This document shows, piece after piece, positions 25,197 to 33,731 of a stretch of 53,572 nucleotides of DNA. The notes beneath the pieces were generated by a model that was not told the DNA's origin, ran no database searches, and saw only the letters and a list, made by a program, of their open reading frames with translations. Source of the DNA: a virus. How positions within the stretch are numbered: position 1 is the first letter of the stretch; each line of letters begins with the position of its first letter. Position numbers and translations under genes: made by a program. Location: positions 1 through 53,572 of the IMG/VR virus record IMGVR_UViG_3300028399_000009; one strand, 5' to 3'.

Positions 25197-25605
25197 TGGT
25201 CTGGAAACTATTGAGATAGGAGCAACAGCATGGAGGGATATATGTAATAACAATTTTATCTTACTTGATGGTTATCTGAGTGGTCATGGTTCAGGTCTGA
25301 GTGCTGATATGTTAGATGGTTATCATATAAGTTATCTTCCCATAACAACAGTAACAGCTGATACAACTTTAACAGATTTACAGCATACCATACTTGTTGA
25401 TGCTTCAGGAGGTAATATAACAATAACTTTGCCTGCACCTACATCAGGGAAAGTTTATGTTATAAAAAAGATTGACAGTTCTACAAATACTGTAACTGTA
25501 GATGCTGGAACACAAACAATAGATGGAGTAAATACTAAAACATTATCCGCTCAATATGAAGTTTTAAGGATACAGTCAGATGGTAGTAATTGGTATGTTA
25601 TTTAA
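25180..25605 (+). CDS. Tail fibre protein, short
   Basis: 141 residues. The C-terminal 90 follow a motif common at phage fibre ends: TTLTDLQHTILVDASGG, NITITLPAPTSGKVYVIKKID, VTVDAGTQTIDG, QSDGSNWYVI. These beta segments form trimeric fibre tips in relatives. The N-terminus (IEIGATAWRDICNNNFILLD) resembles fibre attachment segments. It starts inside the acyl carrier protein gene with AGGAGG upstream. Confidence 0.75.
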   Translation: MALLPNGLETIEIGATAWRDICNNNFILLDGYLSGHGSGLSADMLDGYHISYLPITTVTADTTLTDLQHTILVDASGGNITITLPAPTSGKVYVIKKIDSSTNTVTVDAGTQTIDGVNTKTLSAQYEVLRIQSDGSNWYVI

Positions 25606-25617
25606 AAGGAGGTTAGA

Positions 25618-25968
25618 ATGGCTGATGTAACAAAAGAGGAAATGCTTTTCTGGCTAACAGAAACTTATTCTGATATTGAAGTTTTATTTAATGGTTATGA
25701 AAATTTTTTAACATTTTTATTTATAATTAAAAAATATATTAAAAATGAGTTATCTCAGGCTGATAAAATTTTATTAGAAAATTTGTTAAATAATTTATTT
25801 CAGGTATTGGACAATATAGAGATTAATTATGAGAATGATAAAAATAATATTTTGAATAATAATATTTATGCTGTTAGTATGAGAGGATCAGATAGGAAAC
25901 CTAATATTAATTGGCAGGAGATAAGAAATATGAACAGAAGAAGAATTAATATATTAGGAGGTATATAA
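25618..25968 (+). CDS. Helical hypothetical protein (116 aa)
   Basis: Not recognised. Predicted helical and Asn-rich (LLENLLNNLFQVLDNIEINYEND), with a basic C-terminus (NMNRRRINILGGI). It lies among fibre genes and ends on the first base of the next ATG. It could be a fibre chaperone or a connector; nothing decides. Confidence 0.5.
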   Translation: MADVTKEEMLFWLTETYSDIEVLFNGYENFLTFLFIIKKYIKNELSQADKILLENLLNNLFQVLDNIEINYENDKNNILNNNIYAVSMRGSDRKPNINWQEIRNMNRRRINILGGI

Positions 25969-26738
25969 TGGAAATATTTAGTTTACAAACAAAAATTCAT
26001 CTTGAAAAAAGATTATATCAAGCATTATATATAAGTGATACTGCTAATGTAGATGGTGCTTGGACAGAATTTAGTCCAACAGGAACAGTCATTAATTATG
26101 ATGTTTGTGGTTTCTATTTGTTTATTGGTAATGCATCTATTAATGCAGATTTTTGGATTGATATTGGTATATCTACTGATGGAACAAATATAACTGAAAT
26201 TTTATCTGATTTTAGGGTGCATAAGGATTCTGAATATCAAATTTTTAAAACTTATATTCCTTTAGAAATACCAAGAGGATATAAATTATATGGAAGAGTA
26301 AAAGCAAATATAGGAGATTCAACAAGGCGTATTTTATGTTATATATATCCAATATTTAAACCTTTTTCATCTATAAGTTATTCTGCATATAGAAGATATG
26401 ATATTCAAGTAAATACTGATGGATATGCAACTATATATGAAGTTGTTAATCCTGTTCCTTTTAATGTAAAACATATAATAATTTCAACATCTCTTGCTCA
26501 AATTAATACAGCACCCTCTCTTCAAAGTGTTTATTTTAATTTATATTTAGGTCAAAGTGGATCAGAGCAAATAATTTATAATTTTAGAAATGTAGTGCAT
26601 TCAACAACAGATGAAATTACTCCTAACTTATTATCTTTTCCTGTTTATATACCAAAAGGTGAAAGATTAGCAATTAGCCATGATCCTTTATCAACAACAG
26701 AAACAGTTTTTGATTATTCAATATATTTATTTGGTTAA
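25968..26738 (+). CDS. Virion/fibre protein (256 aa)
   Basis: Beta-rich 256-residue protein with no clear motif (FWIDIGISTDGTNITEI, KLYGRVKANIGDSTRR). The composition and location between fibre genes suggest a receptor-binding or appendage component. TTAGGAGGTATATA gives its ribosome binding site. Codon use is more AT-rich than in neighbouring tail genes (TTA, ATA, AGA). Confidence 0.55.
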   Translation: MEIFSLQTKIHLEKRLYQALYISDTANVDGAWTEFSPTGTVINYDVCGFYLFIGNASINADFWIDIGISTDGTNITEILSDFRVHKDSEYQIFKTYIPLEIPRGYKLYGRVKANIGDSTRRILCYIYPIFKPFSSISYSAYRRYDIQVNTDGYATIYEVVNPVPFNVKHIIISTSLAQINTAPSLQSVYFNLYLGQSGSEQIIYNFRNVVHSTTDEITPNLLSFPVYIPKGERLAISHDPLSTTETVFDYSIYLFG

Positions 26739-26750
26739 GGAGGTAATATT

Positions 26751-27077
26751 ATGCAGGTATTAGCAAGTGGAACATTAACACCAACAGTAGGAACAACAGC
26801 AACAGTTTTTAATGATATTGGAACAGGTAGTAATATTTATGTTGTTATGATAGACCTCTCTAATCTTGATTTAGCAGATATTGTAGTTATAGAAATAAAG
26901 ACAAGGGTGTTATCAACAGGAACAGTAAATATAGTAAGCACAGGATCTTATAGAGGAAAACTTATAGAACCTATCCTCCTTTCTCCCCCTATACCTTCTG
27001 ATCAGGGACTTCAGGTGGATATAACTCAAACTGAAGGAACAGCAAAAAATATTGACTGGAAGGTGTTAGCTGTATGA
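26751..27077 (+). CDS. Small beta-rich virion protein (108 aa)
   Basis: Thr-rich at the start (TLTPTVGTTATVF), then a beta-sandwich-like pattern (NIYVVMIDLSNLDLADIVVIEIKTRV). Similar small proteins sit next to fibre genes in many phages. Its last 4 nt overlap the repeat-fibre gene, so the two are likely co-translated and may assemble together. Confidence 0.5.
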   Translation: MQVLASGTLTPTVGTTATVFNDIGTGSNIYVVMIDLSNLDLADIVVIEIKTRVLSTGTVNIVSTGSYRGKLIEPILLSPPIPSDQGLQVDITQTEGTAKNIDWKVLAV

Positions 27078-28303
27078 GATTAAGACATTTATTATACTTT
27101 AGACAAACACAGGTTCAATCTCTTATAAAAATAACAGCTGAAAATCTTGATTTGAATGAAAACATAGTTAAAATACAGTTAACACAGATAACCCAAGTTC
27201 TGGATGAAACTCTTAATATTAATGAAAATATTTTATTCCTATTATTTTTAAACAGAATTATTGATGAAACTGTAAACATTAATGAAAATGCTAATAAATA
27301 TTTAACCTTAAGGAGATTAAATGGAGAAACAGTAAATATAAACGAAGAAAGTATTAAAAAATTAATAATGACAAGACTGTATAATGAAACTGTAAATATA
27401 AATGAGAATAATATTTACAGAAAATTTATAAAACAGCTATTAAGTGAAGTTGAAGAAATAGGAACAAATGTTTTATATAAGTTATTTATCTTACAAATTG
27501 TAAATAATACTGTAAATCTTACAACAAATATAATAAACAGATTAACATTAAAAAGATTAATAAATGAAAGTGTAAATATAACAACAGGGGTATTAGGTAA
27601 ATTAGGATTAAAGAGGGTAATTAATGAAACTGTAAACCTAACAACAAATATTATATACAGACTGAACTTAAATAAAATTATTAATGAAACAGTTAACATA
27701 GTTGATGATGTTATTTATAGAAAATTTATAAAACAATTTATAAATGAAGGTGTAGATTTGGTTGAAAATATTATTCATCTTGTAACAGCAGGTATAACAG
27801 CTTTAATAAAATTAATAAATGAAAATGAGAACATAAATACAGGTGTAAATTATTTAAAAAATATTAAAAAAATATTAGCTGAAACAATAAATATTAGTGA
27901 AAATAATAAAAAAGTTTTAAATCTTGTAAGGAGAATTGCAAGTAATGTGGAAATTTCTGAAGATAACAACAAGTTTTTAACATTAAAAAGATTAATTAGT
28001 AATACAGTTAATATTAATTATGCTATACAGAGAAATATAAACTTCATGAGGTTAATATCTGATAATGTTAATATACTTGAAAGCAGTAATTTTATAAGAG
28101 GTTTCTATAAGATTGTTAATGAAAGTGTAAATATTGTTAGTGGTATAATTAGAAAACTAATACAGTTTATAAAACCTAAACAGAAAATAATAATATTGGA
28201 ATTTAATATTAAAAAAGTTGAAGTTTTGAGTATGAGTGTATATAATATTGAGGTGATCAGTTTTAATAAAAAAGATTTTGATGTGGAGGTAAATGTTATA
28301 TGA
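27074..28303 (+). CDS. 20-residue-repeat fibre protein
   Basis: A 409-residue protein made almost wholly of one 20-residue repeat with core (N/D)ETVNI(N/T)xN followed by a hydrophobic/basic half (for example LTLKRLIN). Seventeen units cover residues 23-369; one (unit 11) is 25 long. The remaining 40 residues form a different end (KKVEVLSMSVYNIEVIS). Such regularity suggests a beta-solenoid or a repeated helix-strand shaft of a tail fibre. It is coupled to the gene before (ATGA) and to the small gene after. Confidence 0.75.
   Translation: MRLRHLLYFRQTQVQSLIKITAENLDLNENIVKIQLTQITQVLDETLNINENILFLLFLNRIIDETVNINENANKYLTLRRLNGETVNINEESIKKLIMTRLYNETVNINENNIYRKFIKQLLSEVEEIGTNVLYKLFILQIVNNTVNLTTNIINRLTLKRLINESVNITTGVLGKLGLKRVINETVNLTTNIIYRLNLNKIINETVNIVDDVIYRKFIKQFINEGVDLVENIIHLVTAGITALIKLINENENINTGVNYLKNIKKILAETINISENNKKVLNLVRRIASNVEISEDNNKFLTLKRLISNTVNINYAIQRNINFMRLISDNVNILESSNFIRGFYKIVNESVNIVSGIIRKLIQFIKPKQKIIILEFNIKKVEVLSMSVYNIEVISFNKKDFDVEVNVI
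27140..28180 (+). repeat. Seventeen tandem 60-nt repeats
   Basis: The coding repeats have an exact period of 60 nt except units 1 and 11. The best conserved stretch encodes ETVNINEN or ETVNLTTN. The DNA copies differ, so protein function rather than recent expansion seems to maintain them. Copy number might vary between relatives. Confidence 0.8.
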
Positions 28304-28449
28304 GTAATGAAAAAGTCAGGCATAGTGAAGATGTTATTGTGGTATTAAATAAAAAACAGATAAATAAAAAGGGTATTAAATTTAATATTGTAAGAAAAAT
28401 TATGGAGGTTAAGAAATGGTTTGGGAAACAACTTCAAAGAAGAAATTAA
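28300..28449 (+). CDS. Small basic protein (49 aa)
   Basis: A 49-codon gene whose ATG overlaps the stop of the repeat-fibre gene (ATGA), with GGAGGT 9 nt upstream, and which overlaps the next gene by 34 nt. The product is very basic (VVLNKKQINKKGIKFNIVRK, ending FGKQLQRRN). It is not recognised. The ribosome binding site of the next gene lies inside it. Confidence 0.55.
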   Translation: MSNEKVRHSEDVIVVLNKKQINKKGIKFNIVRKIMEVKKWFGKQLQRRN

Positions 28450-28946
28450 GAGAACTTATAAAAGGTCATCAGGAGGAAGGCTGGAATGTTCATGCTGTAT
28501 TAAAGTGTAAAGATACTTATATTTACATAGCAGGTAAAAATCTTGTTACTGATGCTGGAGACCAGTATTATGCTGAAAGTGTAGTAGGATCACCCTCTTG
28601 GACTGTTGGAGGAATGAGACTTGGGACAGGAACTACTGCACCCACCAAAACTGATACTGATGTAACAACTGTTCTGGCAGGTTCAGAAAAAGCTATTGAT
28701 ACAGGTTATCCTGTTACTAATGATAGTGATCCTGATAATACAGGTGCAGGTGTTGATGTTGTTACTTGGAGAGTCAGTTATGGAACAGCAGAAGCAAATG
28801 GAACAGGTATTGCTGAAGGTGCAATTGTAGATAATATAACTACACCCACCAAAGCACTCACACATTTCCTATTTGCAACAGCTTTTGATAAAACAAGTAA
28901 TGATACCCTGAAGGTTATAGTTAATCACACCTTTAATGGTGTTTAA
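28416..28946 (+). CDS. Tail fibre/appendage protein (176 aa)
   Basis: The start (MVWETTSKKKLRELIKGH) is helical, followed by a Gly/Thr/Asp-rich beta region (LVTDAGDQYYAESVVG, GGMRLGTGTTAPTKTDTDV) that matches a module frequent in phage fibre proteins. It ends with VIVNHTFNGV. TATGGAGGTTAAG is the ribosome binding site. Likely a virion surface component. Confidence 0.6.
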   Translation: MVWETTSKKKLRELIKGHQEEGWNVHAVLKCKDTYIYIAGKNLVTDAGDQYYAESVVGSPSWTVGGMRLGTGTTAPTKTDTDVTTVLAGSEKAIDTGYPVTNDSDPDNTGAGVDVVTWRVSYGTAEANGTGIAEGAIVDNITTPTKALTHFLFATAFDKTSNDTLKVIVNHTFNGV

Positions 28947-28948
28947 TA

Positions 28949-29293
28949 ATGTCAGCAGTTAAACCTATAACATCTGTTAAAGGAGATAGTCTATTTATTG
29001 ATGTAAAGGTTAATACTGACTTAACAAACTGGAAGATTAGAGCTGAACTTTATGATAGTAATAATAATGTTAAAAAGGGAAGCAGTAATGTATTGAATGG
29101 AGATATAACACAGATAGATATTACAGATCCTCCTAATGGCATGTTTACTATAAAATTCTATCCATCAGAGACAGTGTTGTTTGATAATGCATACCTTGAG
29201 GTTGAACTTGAAGATCCAGATGGAAATAAATATACTGTTATTCAAACCAAAGTTTATTTCAGAGCAGAGAAGATTACTTGGGATGCTGTTTAA
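28949..29293 (+). CDS. Ig-like appendage protein (BppU N-terminal-like)
   Basis: A 114-residue beta-sandwich-like protein (GDSLFIDVKVNTDLTNWKIRAELYD, then MFTIKFYPSETVLFDNAYLEVELEDPDGN) resembling the immunoglobulin-like domain at the start of BppU-type baseplate proteins. It is the last gene of the rightward late operon, and its 3' end overlaps the convergent o-spanin gene by 20 nt. Confidence 0.65.
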   Translation: MSAVKPITSVKGDSLFIDVKVNTDLTNWKIRAELYDSNNNVKKGSSNVLNGDITQIDITDPPNGMFTIKFYPSETVLFDNAYLEVELEDPDGNKYTVIQTKVYFRAEKITWDAV

Positions 29294-29630
29294 TAATTAT
29301 TTCTAATTCTCTTGCATAATTATCCAGTTTATATAAATTTTTCAATAAAATTTTTGCATTATTTTTATCTACACAATAATACTTATTTATTTTTATCCAT
29401 TTTACTTCCTCTAATACAGGTCTTTCAGGTATATTTTCTATTTTATGCTTAATATATACAGGTTCTTTAATTACAACAGGTTTATTATTTTCTTTTTTAG
29501 CTGAACAACCAAATATTGTGGAAAAAAGTATAATAAGTATAAAAATAAAATAACCTATAATGACAGATAAAGCTACAACCCTGATGATTTCAAGTATCTT
29601 ATAACCTATCAATTTCATCAAGTTTCTCAT
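29274..29630 (-). CDS. Probable outer-membrane spanin (Rz1-like)
   Basis: A 118-residue protein with an N-terminal hydrophobic segment ending in FSTIFGCSAKKEN, a lipobox-like cysteine, then a Pro-rich stretch (KPVVIKEPVYIKHKIENIPERPVLEE). This is the layout of Rz1-type lipoprotein spanins, although the hydrophobic segment is long (a signal-anchor is also possible). It overlaps the preceding coiled-coil membrane gene by 32 nt in another frame, as Rz/Rz1 pairs do. AGGAGGAAAAAGTTAG precedes ATG 29630. Confidence 0.6.
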   Translation of the reverse strand: MRNLMKLIGYKILEIIRVVALSVIIGYFIFILIILFSTIFGCSAKKENNKPVVIKEPVYIKHKIENIPERPVLEEVKWIKINKYYCVDKNNAKILLKNLYKLDNYARELEIIIKQHPK

Positions 29631-29907
29631 CTAACTTTTTCCTCCTTTCTAACAGTTTTTTACATATATTATCTTTATTTTCAATTTCTTTTTTAAGCTG
29701 TTTAATAATGTTCAAATATTTGTCTTCCAAAGATTTCATATTCTCAATTAAAATTTTATTTTCTTTTTTAATATTTTCATTCATTATATTTAATTTTTCA
29801 ATCTGTTGATCCTGATAAACAATATAAAATGCTAATAAAACAATAATGATTATATTACTTGCGATTAGTAACATTTTTAATGACCTCACCAATTTTATTA
29901 ATCCCAT
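29599..29907 (-). CDS. Probable inner-membrane spanin (Rz-like)
   Basis: A 102-residue protein with one N-terminal membrane helix (ASNIIIIVLLAFYIVYQ) and a long periplasmic coiled coil (IKKENKILIENMKSLEDKY, KKEIENKDNICKKLLERRKK). This is the form of the inner-membrane partner of a two-component spanin. AGGAGGTTTGT lies before ATG 29907. It is part of the distal lysis block (lysozyme, holin, Rz, Rz1) on the minus strand. Confidence 0.65.
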   Translation of the reverse strand: MGLIKLVRSLKMLLIASNIIIIVLLAFYIVYQDQQIEKLNIMNENIKKENKILIENMKSLEDKYLNIIKQLKKEIENKDNICKKLLERRKKLDEKLDEIDRL

Positions 29908-30085
29908 ACAAACCTCCTGCTAAACCTGCTATTACTGTGGGAAGATCTATAAATCTATTGTTTTTTATAGACAGATAGGTAATTATACACATAGACCACA
30001 TGAGGAGAATAAAACCTGTTATTCTTGAAAAAGAAAGTTTACCATTATCTTCTTTGAACATGCTACCCTTTTTACCATCCTTCAT
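29855..30085 (-). CDS. Probable holin, two membrane helices
   Basis: A 76-residue protein with two hydrophobic segments (FILLMWSMCIITYLSI and TVIAGLAGGLYGINKIG) and basic ends. The first segment with RITGFILLMWS and the PTVIAGLAGG turn resemble a group of small phage membrane proteins encoded beside endolysins. An internal in-frame ATG at MFKE has its own AAAAGGG, so two forms may be made, as in dual-start holins. It overlaps the lysozyme gene and the Rz-like gene. Confidence 0.6.
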   Translation of the reverse strand: MKDGKKGSMFKEDNGKLSFSRITGFILLMWSMCIITYLSIKNNRFIDLPTVIAGLAGGLYGINKIGEVIKNVTNRK

Positions 30086-30572
30086 TCAGTTCTCTCCATA
30101 CCCTATTATTAAGATAATCTAACAATTTATCCTCTTCAACATCATTATCTACATCAAAAGGATATTTACCATATCTCATAGCATAAGCCAGTTCATCTGC
30201 TCTTCTGCCAACCTGCTTAGCCCACAGGGAGTTTAACATTTCCTCACTTGCTTTCTCATAATCTTTTTTCCTGATATTAAATAAAAAATTTTTAAAAGTT
30301 TTTAATTTATAACCAAGATTAAATGCCATATTTATCATAACCTCCTGTCTAACATCATCCAGTTCCACCCATTCAGGTATGATCTCATCCAGAACATTAA
30401 TAGCTCTATCTATATCATTCTGCAACATATACAGAGCCTCATCTTTGCTAATACCAACATCATCAAGGTTTCTTCCTACTCCTATTGTAAATTTCCCTTT
30501 TGTATCCCTATAAGGCTTTAGCTTAAGCCCTTCATATTTTATGAGTATCTTTTTTAATCTGTTAATATTCAT
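30072..30572 (-). CDS. Endolysin, T4-type lysozyme (GH24)
   Basis: Cuts peptidoglycan for host lysis. The 166-residue protein has KYEGLKLKPYRDTKGKFTIGVGRN, giving the catalytic Glu-8-Asp/5-Thr triad spacing of T4 lysozyme, and the C-terminal Trp/Arg motif (LWAKQVGRRADELAYAMRYG). No signal peptide is seen, so it needs the holin. ATG 30572 overlaps the resolvase stop (ATGA) with GGAGGTGCAGAC upstream. Confidence 0.9.
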   Translation of the reverse strand: MNINRLKKILIKYEGLKLKPYRDTKGKFTIGVGRNLDDVGISKDEALYMLQNDIDRAINVLDEIIPEWVELDDVRQEVMINMAFNLGYKLKTFKNFLFNIRKKDYEKASEEMLNSLWAKQVGRRADELAYAMRYGKYPFDVDNDVEEDKLLDYLNNRVWRELNEGW

Positions 30573-31021
30573 GTCTGCACCTCCATGTAGTATTTAATTA
30601 ATAATAATGCTTCTGCCTGACCATCATCTTTAACTTTAAAATCTGTATTAAAAATTTTATTACATAAATTAACAGATTGTTTTTTATTTCTTTTCAGATT
30701 AAAATATTTTTTCCATTTTTGAGGTGAAACATAAACAACTTCTTTTATCATACTTTCACATAAAGCAGATATTACACCAAACCCATAACCAAATGTAAAT
30801 GCTCCAACATTACCATCTGAGGGGATAGACCACACCCTTTCAATAACAGCAATATCAGGTTTATTATTTTTAATTATTTTATAAATTTTTTTAATATCAT
30901 AAGTTTTTTTATTTTTATTTATAATTACTGGCATTCTATATGTTTTAATTTCTTTATCTTTATTATACACAGCTATTCCTCCATTCAAACCAACATCAAA
31001 ACCAATTATAGTTTTTCTCAT
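30569..31021 (-). CDS. RuvC-like Holliday junction resolvase
   Basis: A 150-residue RNase H-fold nuclease. IIGFDVGLNGGIAV supplies the first Asp, IAVIERV the Glu, and VKDDGQAEALLL the last two Asp, the standard RuvC active site. It would resolve branched DNA before packaging. It overlaps its neighbours by 26 nt upstream and 4 nt downstream. Placing it just ahead of the lysis genes on one transcript is unusual. Confidence 0.85.
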   Translation of the reverse strand: MRKTIIGFDVGLNGGIAVYNKDKEIKTYRMPVIINKNKKTYDIKKIYKIIKNNKPDIAVIERVWSIPSDGNVGAFTFGYGFGVISALCESMIKEVVYVSPQKWKKYFNLKRNKKQSVNLCNKIFNTDFKVKDDGQAEALLLIKYYMEVQT

Positions 31022-31337
31022 CTTTCATTATTTCCTTTGGCAGTCTTCCAATAATATTAATATACTTAATAACATCAGGGTTTTGCTTTCTGAGAAAACC
31101 ATATACAATTCTTGAAGCTGAAATTAACTTATCAATATTTACATCAGGTTTATAATCAAGTATCAGTTCAATATAATTCCTGTTGTGTGAATATCTATAC
31201 CTACAGTCTGTAATATAAGCATAATCAAGGGAAACAATAATACCACATAAACTTTTAACAACAACCTTTAATTCAGCAAGTATATCATCTTTTATCCTTC
31301 CCTCAAGTTGATTAAATACATATTCCAATTTTGTCAT
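30996..31337 (-). CDS. Hypothetical protein (113 aa)
   Basis: Unrecognised. Helix-rich N-terminus (EYVFNQLEGRIKDDILAELKVVVKSLC) then strands (NYIELILDYKPDV) and a helix with FLRKQNPDVIKYI. ATG 31337 is chosen, with AGGAGG 7 nt upstream; an earlier in-frame ATG 31352 overlaps the primase gene. It lies between primase-helicase and resolvase, so a replication or recombination accessory role is likely. Confidence 0.6.
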   Translation of the reverse strand: MTKLEYVFNQLEGRIKDDILAELKVVVKSLCGIIVSLDYAYITDCRYRYSHNRNYIELILDYKPDVNIDKLISASRIVYGFLRKQNPDVIKYINIIGRLPKEIMKDEKNYNWF

Positions 31338-31348
31338 GTTAAACCTCC

Positions 31349-33202
31349 TCATATATAAATTTTAGTCTTCAAATATAGATTATTAGCATCATATTCATCT
31401 ATATCCAGATAATTCATTAAACCATTAATAATATAGTTTTTATCTTCATGTCCAAACTTATTAATACTCTCTGTTATCAGGAATTCTGTAAAATAATAAG
31501 GATTTATGTTTTTATCTACTTCCATAAATTGTAATAGCATTTTCCCACTTTCATTCCTCTTTTTAAACCTGACATATTTTATAACATCAAACCATGAACC
31601 AAGATCAAATAAACCTGTATCATAAGCAGTTTGTTTTTTATATTTTTTCATACCATAAATAAATCCAGCAAATCTTGTAAAAACGTTAGATCCTGCAATA
31701 TCATCAAGGGTTATATCACTATCATCATCCTGTTTATATGTCTTTTTTCTGAAGTGATGTATAACAATAACAGCTTTATTTTTTTCACCCGCCATGTAGT
31801 TCAGGAATTGTATAACAGGTTTAACCTCACTTGATTTTTCTTCTGATATACTGTGGAATGCTGATATGCTGTCTATAATAATTACATCAGGGTTAACATA
31901 ATCAACAGTAGAAAGAAATAAATCCTGACCTTCTTTTTTGGATATATCTGCTATATAACCCACCCTTTCTATATCATGTTTATTTACAATCACAATATTA
32001 TCATTCAAAATATTAATATCATCAAAATCTGTGATCATCATGTTAAATCTATGCTTAATGGAATTTTTATTCATATCACCTTCAAATATGAGAATTTTAC
32101 TTCTGGAGGAGGGATAAACATTAAACACCTCTTTACCCTGAGCAAGTTTAATAGCAAGATAAATTAATAACCATGTTTTACCCACTTTAGGCTGTCCAGA
32201 AATAATTGTGAGATAGCCCTTAGCCAGAAATGAAGGAATTACCCATTTTACCTCCTCCCTTTCAGACATCAGATCTTTGAAGGTTTTAACAAGATTAGAC
32301 ATTTTTATTTCTTCTACACTTATATACCTTTCACTATCATCAACAACAACATTCTGTTTTAATAAAAGATCTTCAAACCTGTTAATTAATTTTAAAAGGT
32401 AATCATCTCCAACTTCTTTTATTTTTGTGATAAATGATCCTGATCCTCTCTTATGTTCAAGTTTTACTGCTCTTTCATATACAGATTTTGTTAAATATTC
32501 ATCATATTCATCTTGATAAATTATTTTGAAACATTCCAGACATTCTTCCTTATGTAATTTGTGATCAACAAGATAACCCATGAAGGAAAGATCTATATCC
32601 TCATACCCAGCAAAAACCTCATTCAGATATAACCATCTCAATCTCCAGCAGATAGCTTCTTTAACCTCTTCATAATTATTCATATCAACAGGTTCAAGAA
32701 ATGTAGGTAAAACATCTATACTGTTAAAATCAATCTCATCATTAACCCATCTCCTATTATTACTTGGGGAAACAACAATATAACTTTCTTCACCTTTTCT
32801 ATATGCTGATAAAATAATACCAATTTTTGTGATTATATTTGATCTATTTGTTATTTTATTATTATTTAATTTAAAAATTATATGACCACCAAAATTACTG
32901 ATATGTTCAAGCCTGTTAAAATCATATAAATTAAAAAAGTCATGAATATATGTCCATTCTTCACCCTCAATATCAAGAGCAACATAACTATCAGGTATAA
33001 CTAAACCTATCCATCCATTATTATTTAACCAATTTTCAAATTCATATAATTTATCTTCAGTTAATATTTCAGCTTCTTTCCATTTACCAACAGGTTCTTT
33101 AGCTTTTCTGTAATTTTTTTCAGGATTATAGTCAGGATGATAACCCTTACATTTAATAATTTTTAAACCTATATATTTTTGTAATATTGTTGTATCTATC
33201 AT
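31349..33202 (-). CDS. Primase-polymerase / RepA-like helicase fusion
   Basis: A 617-residue replication protein. The N-terminal ~190 residues look like a Prim-Pol domain (LVIPDSYVALDIEGEEW with the metal-binding acidic pair; NFGGHIIFKL with the conserved His; YIVVSPSN). The C-terminal half is a RepA/DnaB-like ATPase: Walker A ISGQPKVGKT, Walker B VIIIDSISAF, then VIVIHHFRK. It should lay primers and unwind DNA at the fork with the PolB encoded at 45795. ATG 33202 (GGGAGG upstream) is preferred over the TTG at 33217. Confidence 0.85.
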   Translation of the reverse strand: MIDTTILQKYIGLKIIKCKGYHPDYNPEKNYRKAKEPVGKWKEAEILTEDKLYEFENWLNNNGWIGLVIPDSYVALDIEGEEWTYIHDFFNLYDFNRLEHISNFGGHIIFKLNNNKITNRSNIITKIGIILSAYRKGEESYIVVSPSNNRRWVNDEIDFNSIDVLPTFLEPVDMNNYEEVKEAICWRLRWLYLNEVFAGYEDIDLSFMGYLVDHKLHKEECLECFKIIYQDEYDEYLTKSVYERAVKLEHKRGSGSFITKIKEVGDDYLLKLINRFEDLLLKQNVVVDDSERYISVEEIKMSNLVKTFKDLMSEREEVKWVIPSFLAKGYLTIISGQPKVGKTWLLIYLAIKLAQGKEVFNVYPSSRSKILIFEGDMNKNSIKHRFNMMITDFDDINILNDNIVIVNKHDIERVGYIADISKKEGQDLFLSTVDYVNPDVIIIDSISAFHSISEEKSSEVKPVIQFLNYMAGEKNKAVIVIHHFRKKTYKQDDDSDITLDDIAGSNVFTRFAGFIYGMKKYKKQTAYDTGLFDLGSWFDVIKYVRFKKRNESGKMLLQFMEVDKNINPYYFTEFLITESINKFGHEDKNYIINGLMNYLDIDEYDANNLYLKTKIYI

Positions 33203-33432
33203 CCATTTTCCTCCCAAATAATGACTATTTCATCAAAAATGAAATTTTTTATTTTTTTATATGCATTAATTACTTTTTCTTCACTTTTTTCATGGAATTC
33301 TATACTATTTCCTCCAATAAAATAAATAGCAAGAACATGACAACTATGACCATCTTCATAATGAACATACTTTTTTATTGCTGTAATAGTATCAACATTT
33401 ATTATATATCGTCCAACTTGTAAACCTTTCAT
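33199..33432 (-). CDS. Small protein, member of three-gene family (77 aa)
   Basis: 77 residues: LQVGRYIINVDTITAIKKYV, then AIYFIGGNSIEFHEKSEEKV and a helical end. The pattern (strand-turn-strand, then helix of 20) is shared by the proteins at 33487 and 38483, suggesting a small paralogous family. Strong AAGGAGGTAGGAAC site. It ends in ATGA overlap with the primase-helicase gene. Function unknown. Confidence 0.65.
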   Translation of the reverse strand: MKGLQVGRYIINVDTITAIKKYVHYEDGHSCHVLAIYFIGGNSIEFHEKSEEKVINAYKKIKNFIFDEIVIIWEENG

Positions 33433-33446
33433 GTTCCTACCTCCTT

Positions 33447-33477
33447 AAAAAAAAAGAAAAAGGGAGGGAAGAGGAAG
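33447..33477 (-). terminator. Pyrimidine/T tract within the minus-strand operon
   Basis: Read on the minus strand, a C/T-only run (CTTCCTCTTCCCTCCC) leads into T5-C-T9 just downstream of the gene ending at 33487. It closely resembles the tracts after the genes ending at 386, 52105 and 53422. It may cause partial termination, lowering expression of primase and lysis genes relative to the promoter-proximal part. Confidence 0.45.
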
Positions 33478-33486
33478 CTATGGGAT

Positions 33487-33729
33487 TTAATATTTACTGA
33501 GTTCATGGATAAGCTCATTATACTTTTTTCTGGCTGTAATATAAGTTTTAAACTCCATGGCACAAACCCAGTTATTATAACTTTTTAGCTTTACAAATAT
33601 ACAGTATGTTATCATGTTGTCATCTTCATAAGTCTTTTTAACAAACTTGGCACCTGCAAAGTCATCAATACTGCAAACAACATCACCTACCTGTAAAAAC
33701 CTGTTGTTAACCATATTAATCTCACCCAT
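33487..33729 (-). CDS. Small protein, member of three-gene family (80 aa)
   Basis: 80 residues with FLQVGDVVCSIDDFAGAKFVKK, a strand pair (TYCIFVKLKS, VCAMEFKT) and a final helix (ARKKYNELIHELSKY). The layout matches the 33199 protein and the 38483 protein. AGGAGGTTATAGAT precedes ATG 33729. Unknown function. Confidence 0.65.
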   Translation of the reverse strand: MGEINMVNNRFLQVGDVVCSIDDFAGAKFVKKTYEDDNMITYCIFVKLKSYNNWVCAMEFKTYITARKKYNELIHELSKY

Positions 33730-33731
33730 AT

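Noticed and set aside
27140-28180. CRISPR-like periodic repeats
   Set aside because: The 60-nt periodicity is in frame and encodes a 20-residue protein repeat.
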